Shown one piece after another: positions 61,825 through 64,000 of a stretch of 64,000 nt of DNA (positions are counted from its first letter, which is position 1; every line of letters begins with the position of its first letter). The notes beneath the pieces were generated by a model. It saw only the letters and a program-made list of their open reading frames with translations. It was not told where the DNA came from and ran no database searches. This stretch comes from Paramacrobiotus metropolitanus. Lineage: Eukaryota > Tardigrada > Eutardigrada > Parachela > Macrobiotidae. The stretch is from the NCBI RefSeq assembly GCF_019649055.1, contig NW_026570222.1, forward strand, positions 3,410,001 through 3,474,000, given 5' to 3'. The position numbers and the translations under genes were made by a program.

Positions 61825-62529
61825 ACCAATTATAAGCATAAACCAAGCATAAAAAAATCTACATGTAATTAATGTAATTGTGTTTTCACATAAGAATATA
61901 CCGAGCCTAAATTCTTTAAAAAAAACTACAAGTACCGGTATGTGTATGTACTTACTGTAAGAAGTTAAAGTAAGAAGGCAACAGCCTTACATAATATTCT
62001 AACGATAAGTAAGTACATAAACAGGAGAACGGGAACTCGTCCATATCTTTGCAGCACAGGACTGAATCTGTGAACGGTCATTGGCTACTCCGTCGGCTGT
62101 TTTCGCCATCACCCAATCCATGGCGGGTTTGACTAACTTCTACAGTAGGGTGCACAGGCCAGAGCGTGTGTGACGGCTGTTTCTCAATCTGACAATAAAT
62201 CGGTCTTTCCGAAGTGTGAACATTTCCTCGTTAACTACGACTACCGCAGATCCAAACACACTTTGAATCAATAAGTAACTGCTACTGTTGGGTTTATTTC
62301 CTGATGTATTACGGACTATGGTTTCGTAATTTGCATGAATTACTTAATTTTTTTTGGAACGAAGCTTCATTGTAAACGCAACTGCAATAGCCTCATCGCG
62401 AAATCACCGTTAATCGTTGGCAGTATGGCGTAGTGGTCAGCCAGGCTGTGTGAAATGATAACCCATTCCCAGAGATTCCTTCATCTAGTCACGCTGTTAT
62501 GGCCTTTTCGAGAGTTCCGTCGGACAAGA
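61825..62529. other. Upstream region and leader of hedgehog
   Basis: This is the probable promoter and 5' UTR of the hedgehog exon. The frame is open from an upstream ATG at 62455, which could extend the signal peptide by 25 residues. A TGGCGTAGTGGTCAGC motif at about 62426 resembles a tRNA A box, but no cloverleaf can be formed. Confidence 0.35.
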
Positions 62530-62847
62530 ATGATCAGAATCCTATATTATTTTGTCTTAACGTTGCTGTTAGTCATGTGTAGTGAAAGCTGTGGCCCAGG
62601 AAAAACGGAACTGAAACGCCGAAGAGTACCGAAAAAGTTCCAGCATTCTCAGCACTGGCCACCGTTTGTCAAAGGACAGTACGAGCCGCCCTTCGCGGAA
62701 ACAGCATGGAAGGCCAGCGGACCCGCGCGCGGAAGAATAGCAAGGAAGTCTCAACACTTCAGAGAAGAGCTCGTTCGCGTTACTCATCCGGATATACTAT
62801 TCCGTAGAGATCGGTTCAGCAGTTCGACCGATCGTTTTATGACAAGG
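62530..62847 (+). CDS. hh: Hedgehog ligand, first coding exon (gene continues past window)
   Basis: This exon encodes 106 residues: a signal peptide (MIRILYYFVLTLLLVMCSES), then the invariant CGPGK at the mature N-terminus. In the family, that Cys is palmitoylated. The start of the signalling domain follows: ETAWKASGPARGRIARKSQH, then FREELV, NPDI-like HPDILFRRD and DRFMTR. It ends at a GTAAGT donor in phase 0, directly after DRFMTR. This is the position where vertebrate hedgehog genes also end their first coding exon (DRLMT-). The remaining signalling domain and the self-splicing Hint domain are not in the window. The spacer between CGPGK and the ASG block is longer and more Lys/His/Pro-rich than usual. 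The start could instead be the ATG at 62455. Hedgehog is a secreted, lipid-modified morphogen acting through Patched. Confidence 0.92.
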
Positions 62848-64000
62848 GTAAGTCCATTTTAAAAAATTAAAAAAAATTTATCTAAAAATTTTGAACACTG
62901 TTTATGATGTGAAGTATGCCTATTACGGCTTCTTCCTTCCAATTAATCTGTGGAAAAGCCAGGCTTGAGAATCTGTCATTTTTCTTTAATTTATGTTTTG
63001 TATGCCAAGGTGAATAGGGTAACCCTAATCACCTTGTGTACGCTTCTATATGAGACCGATTTATCGTTCTTGACTTTCGAAACCGTGTAAGTATATAATC
63101 TAAAATGTAGAAATTCGCTGAACTTGAGTCGTAACTTTCAGTTCGGCACGTAACAAGGAATGAAAAAGCTTGGATAACTAGGCACAGCTTTTTTCTGAAT
63201 GGATGATGTACAGATTCTGTACAATACAAGTGTTGTGTGAATTATCTAACAAACATTGTTGCATACAATATGTATTCGGGCCTTTGGTGCTCAAATAATT
63301 CGAAAATTTGATTTACTTGTTTTGAAAGATGTTACAAAATCAGCGGCTTTTTTAAATTTTGGGATTAATTAACTATGCTGTAAACAAATGACCGCTGTTT
63401 GTTTATGTTGGTTTGTTACCATTTAGTAGGCATTTACCAACAGTAAATGATTGTTAGTGACACAGTGACGCCGCATAAACTTTCGTGATATACTAAGAGA
63501 GCTATACGGGCAAAATGCGTGTCAGAATATCTTTTAATTAACAGAAGAAAGTCCTGGATGATGTTTGCTGAATTTGATGTGATCTGAACGCTGTACCAGT
63601 ACAAGGATGTTTGCTTGTGCAATGAGAAACCAGGTTAATCCTCGTGTGTTTGTTTTTTTCCAAAGATTTCACTTCGAGTGTGGCTGCTGTAGTAATCCCT
63701 TTTCGCGATGTTTTGTTCTGTGTTTCGTTGCGCGGACAAGGATGGGTAAATCAGCCTCTTGTTGCGGAAACAAAACTGAGCGGGGCTTTTTCGCACAAGC
63801 CAGGGAGCAGTGGACTGAATAGAAGGACATCTGTTTTCTTATGGATGTAAAAGCGAACAATTGTTGGAATAGTATTTATCGCCTGGACAAAAGTCTGAGA
63901 TAATCTCGTATAGAGCGACAAAACAAACATGCCGAAATCGAGTAAACAGTCCAGTCGGGTGGTATCATCTCTCTTGCAATGACCAACCGCAGCTGCTATG
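62848..64000 (+). other. Hedgehog intron 1 (start only)
   Basis: No second hedgehog exon was found before the window ends. Short open frames at 63434-63860 have no family resemblance. An ATG near 63930 opens MPKSSKQSSR, followed by a GT, but this is too short to call. Confidence 0.4.

Noticed and set aside
62420-62490. tRNA-like A-box motif upstream of hedgehog
   Set aside because: No matching B box, anticodon stem or acceptor stem could be formed.

Overview
This window is animal nuclear DNA. Almost every gene is split by introns of about 60 to 1,000 bp with GT-AG borders, and the products include metazoan-only families: a hedgehog ligand, a BCL7 chromatin subunit, an SLC26 transporter, a rhodopsin-type GPCR, a clip-domain serine protease and a hexa-EF-hand calcium-binding protein. 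A small protostome, perhaps a tardigrade or another ecdysozoan, would fit the compact genes and AT-rich spacers. That placement is inference and was not tested. Exon models were built by reading splice sites and checking that reading phase carries across every junction.

Left third (1-18 kb). A Ser/Pro/Lys repeat protein (+, 423-2985) converges on an unrecognised 150-residue gene (-, 3150-4668). A secreted cysteine-rich protein follows (+, 5795-7446), then an 11-exon EF-hand gene (-, 7936-11472). After a stretch rich in inverted repeats (12.5-14 kb) comes a complete 14-exon phosphoglucomutase-2 gene (+, 14152-17921).

Transposon island (18.5-23.6 kb). A palindromic element and a dead non-LTR retrotransposon lie here. 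The retrotransposon's (TAA)n tail is interrupted by a 3.5 kb non-autonomous Helitron, and a second 5'-truncated retrotransposon tail sits in the same spot.

Middle (24-39 kb). A CaMKK-like kinase (+, 24050-26293) and a dsRNA-binding-domain protein (+, 27481-29434) converge on an 18-exon SLC26 anion transporter (-, 29959-35370). A four-pass membrane protein (+, 36899-38573) follows.

Right (39-64 kb). A tandem serine protease (+, 39049-44227) has a first domain that has lost its catalytic serine and a second that carries an apparent frameshift. Next come a GPCR with degenerate class-A motifs (-, 45220-46999), a secreted protein of about seven cadherin-like repeats (+, 48095-51999), a protein resembling cilium/sperm microtubule proteins (-, 52446-54702), a BCL7 gene (-, 56173-58002) and the first coding exon of hedgehog (+, 62530-62847). 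The rest of hedgehog lies beyond the window.

There is no operon-like organisation and the neighbours do not form one pathway. The most notable points are the protease/pseudoprotease fusion, the novel cadherin-like repeat protein, the nested Helitron/LINE structure, and several foldback elements scattered through introns and spacers.
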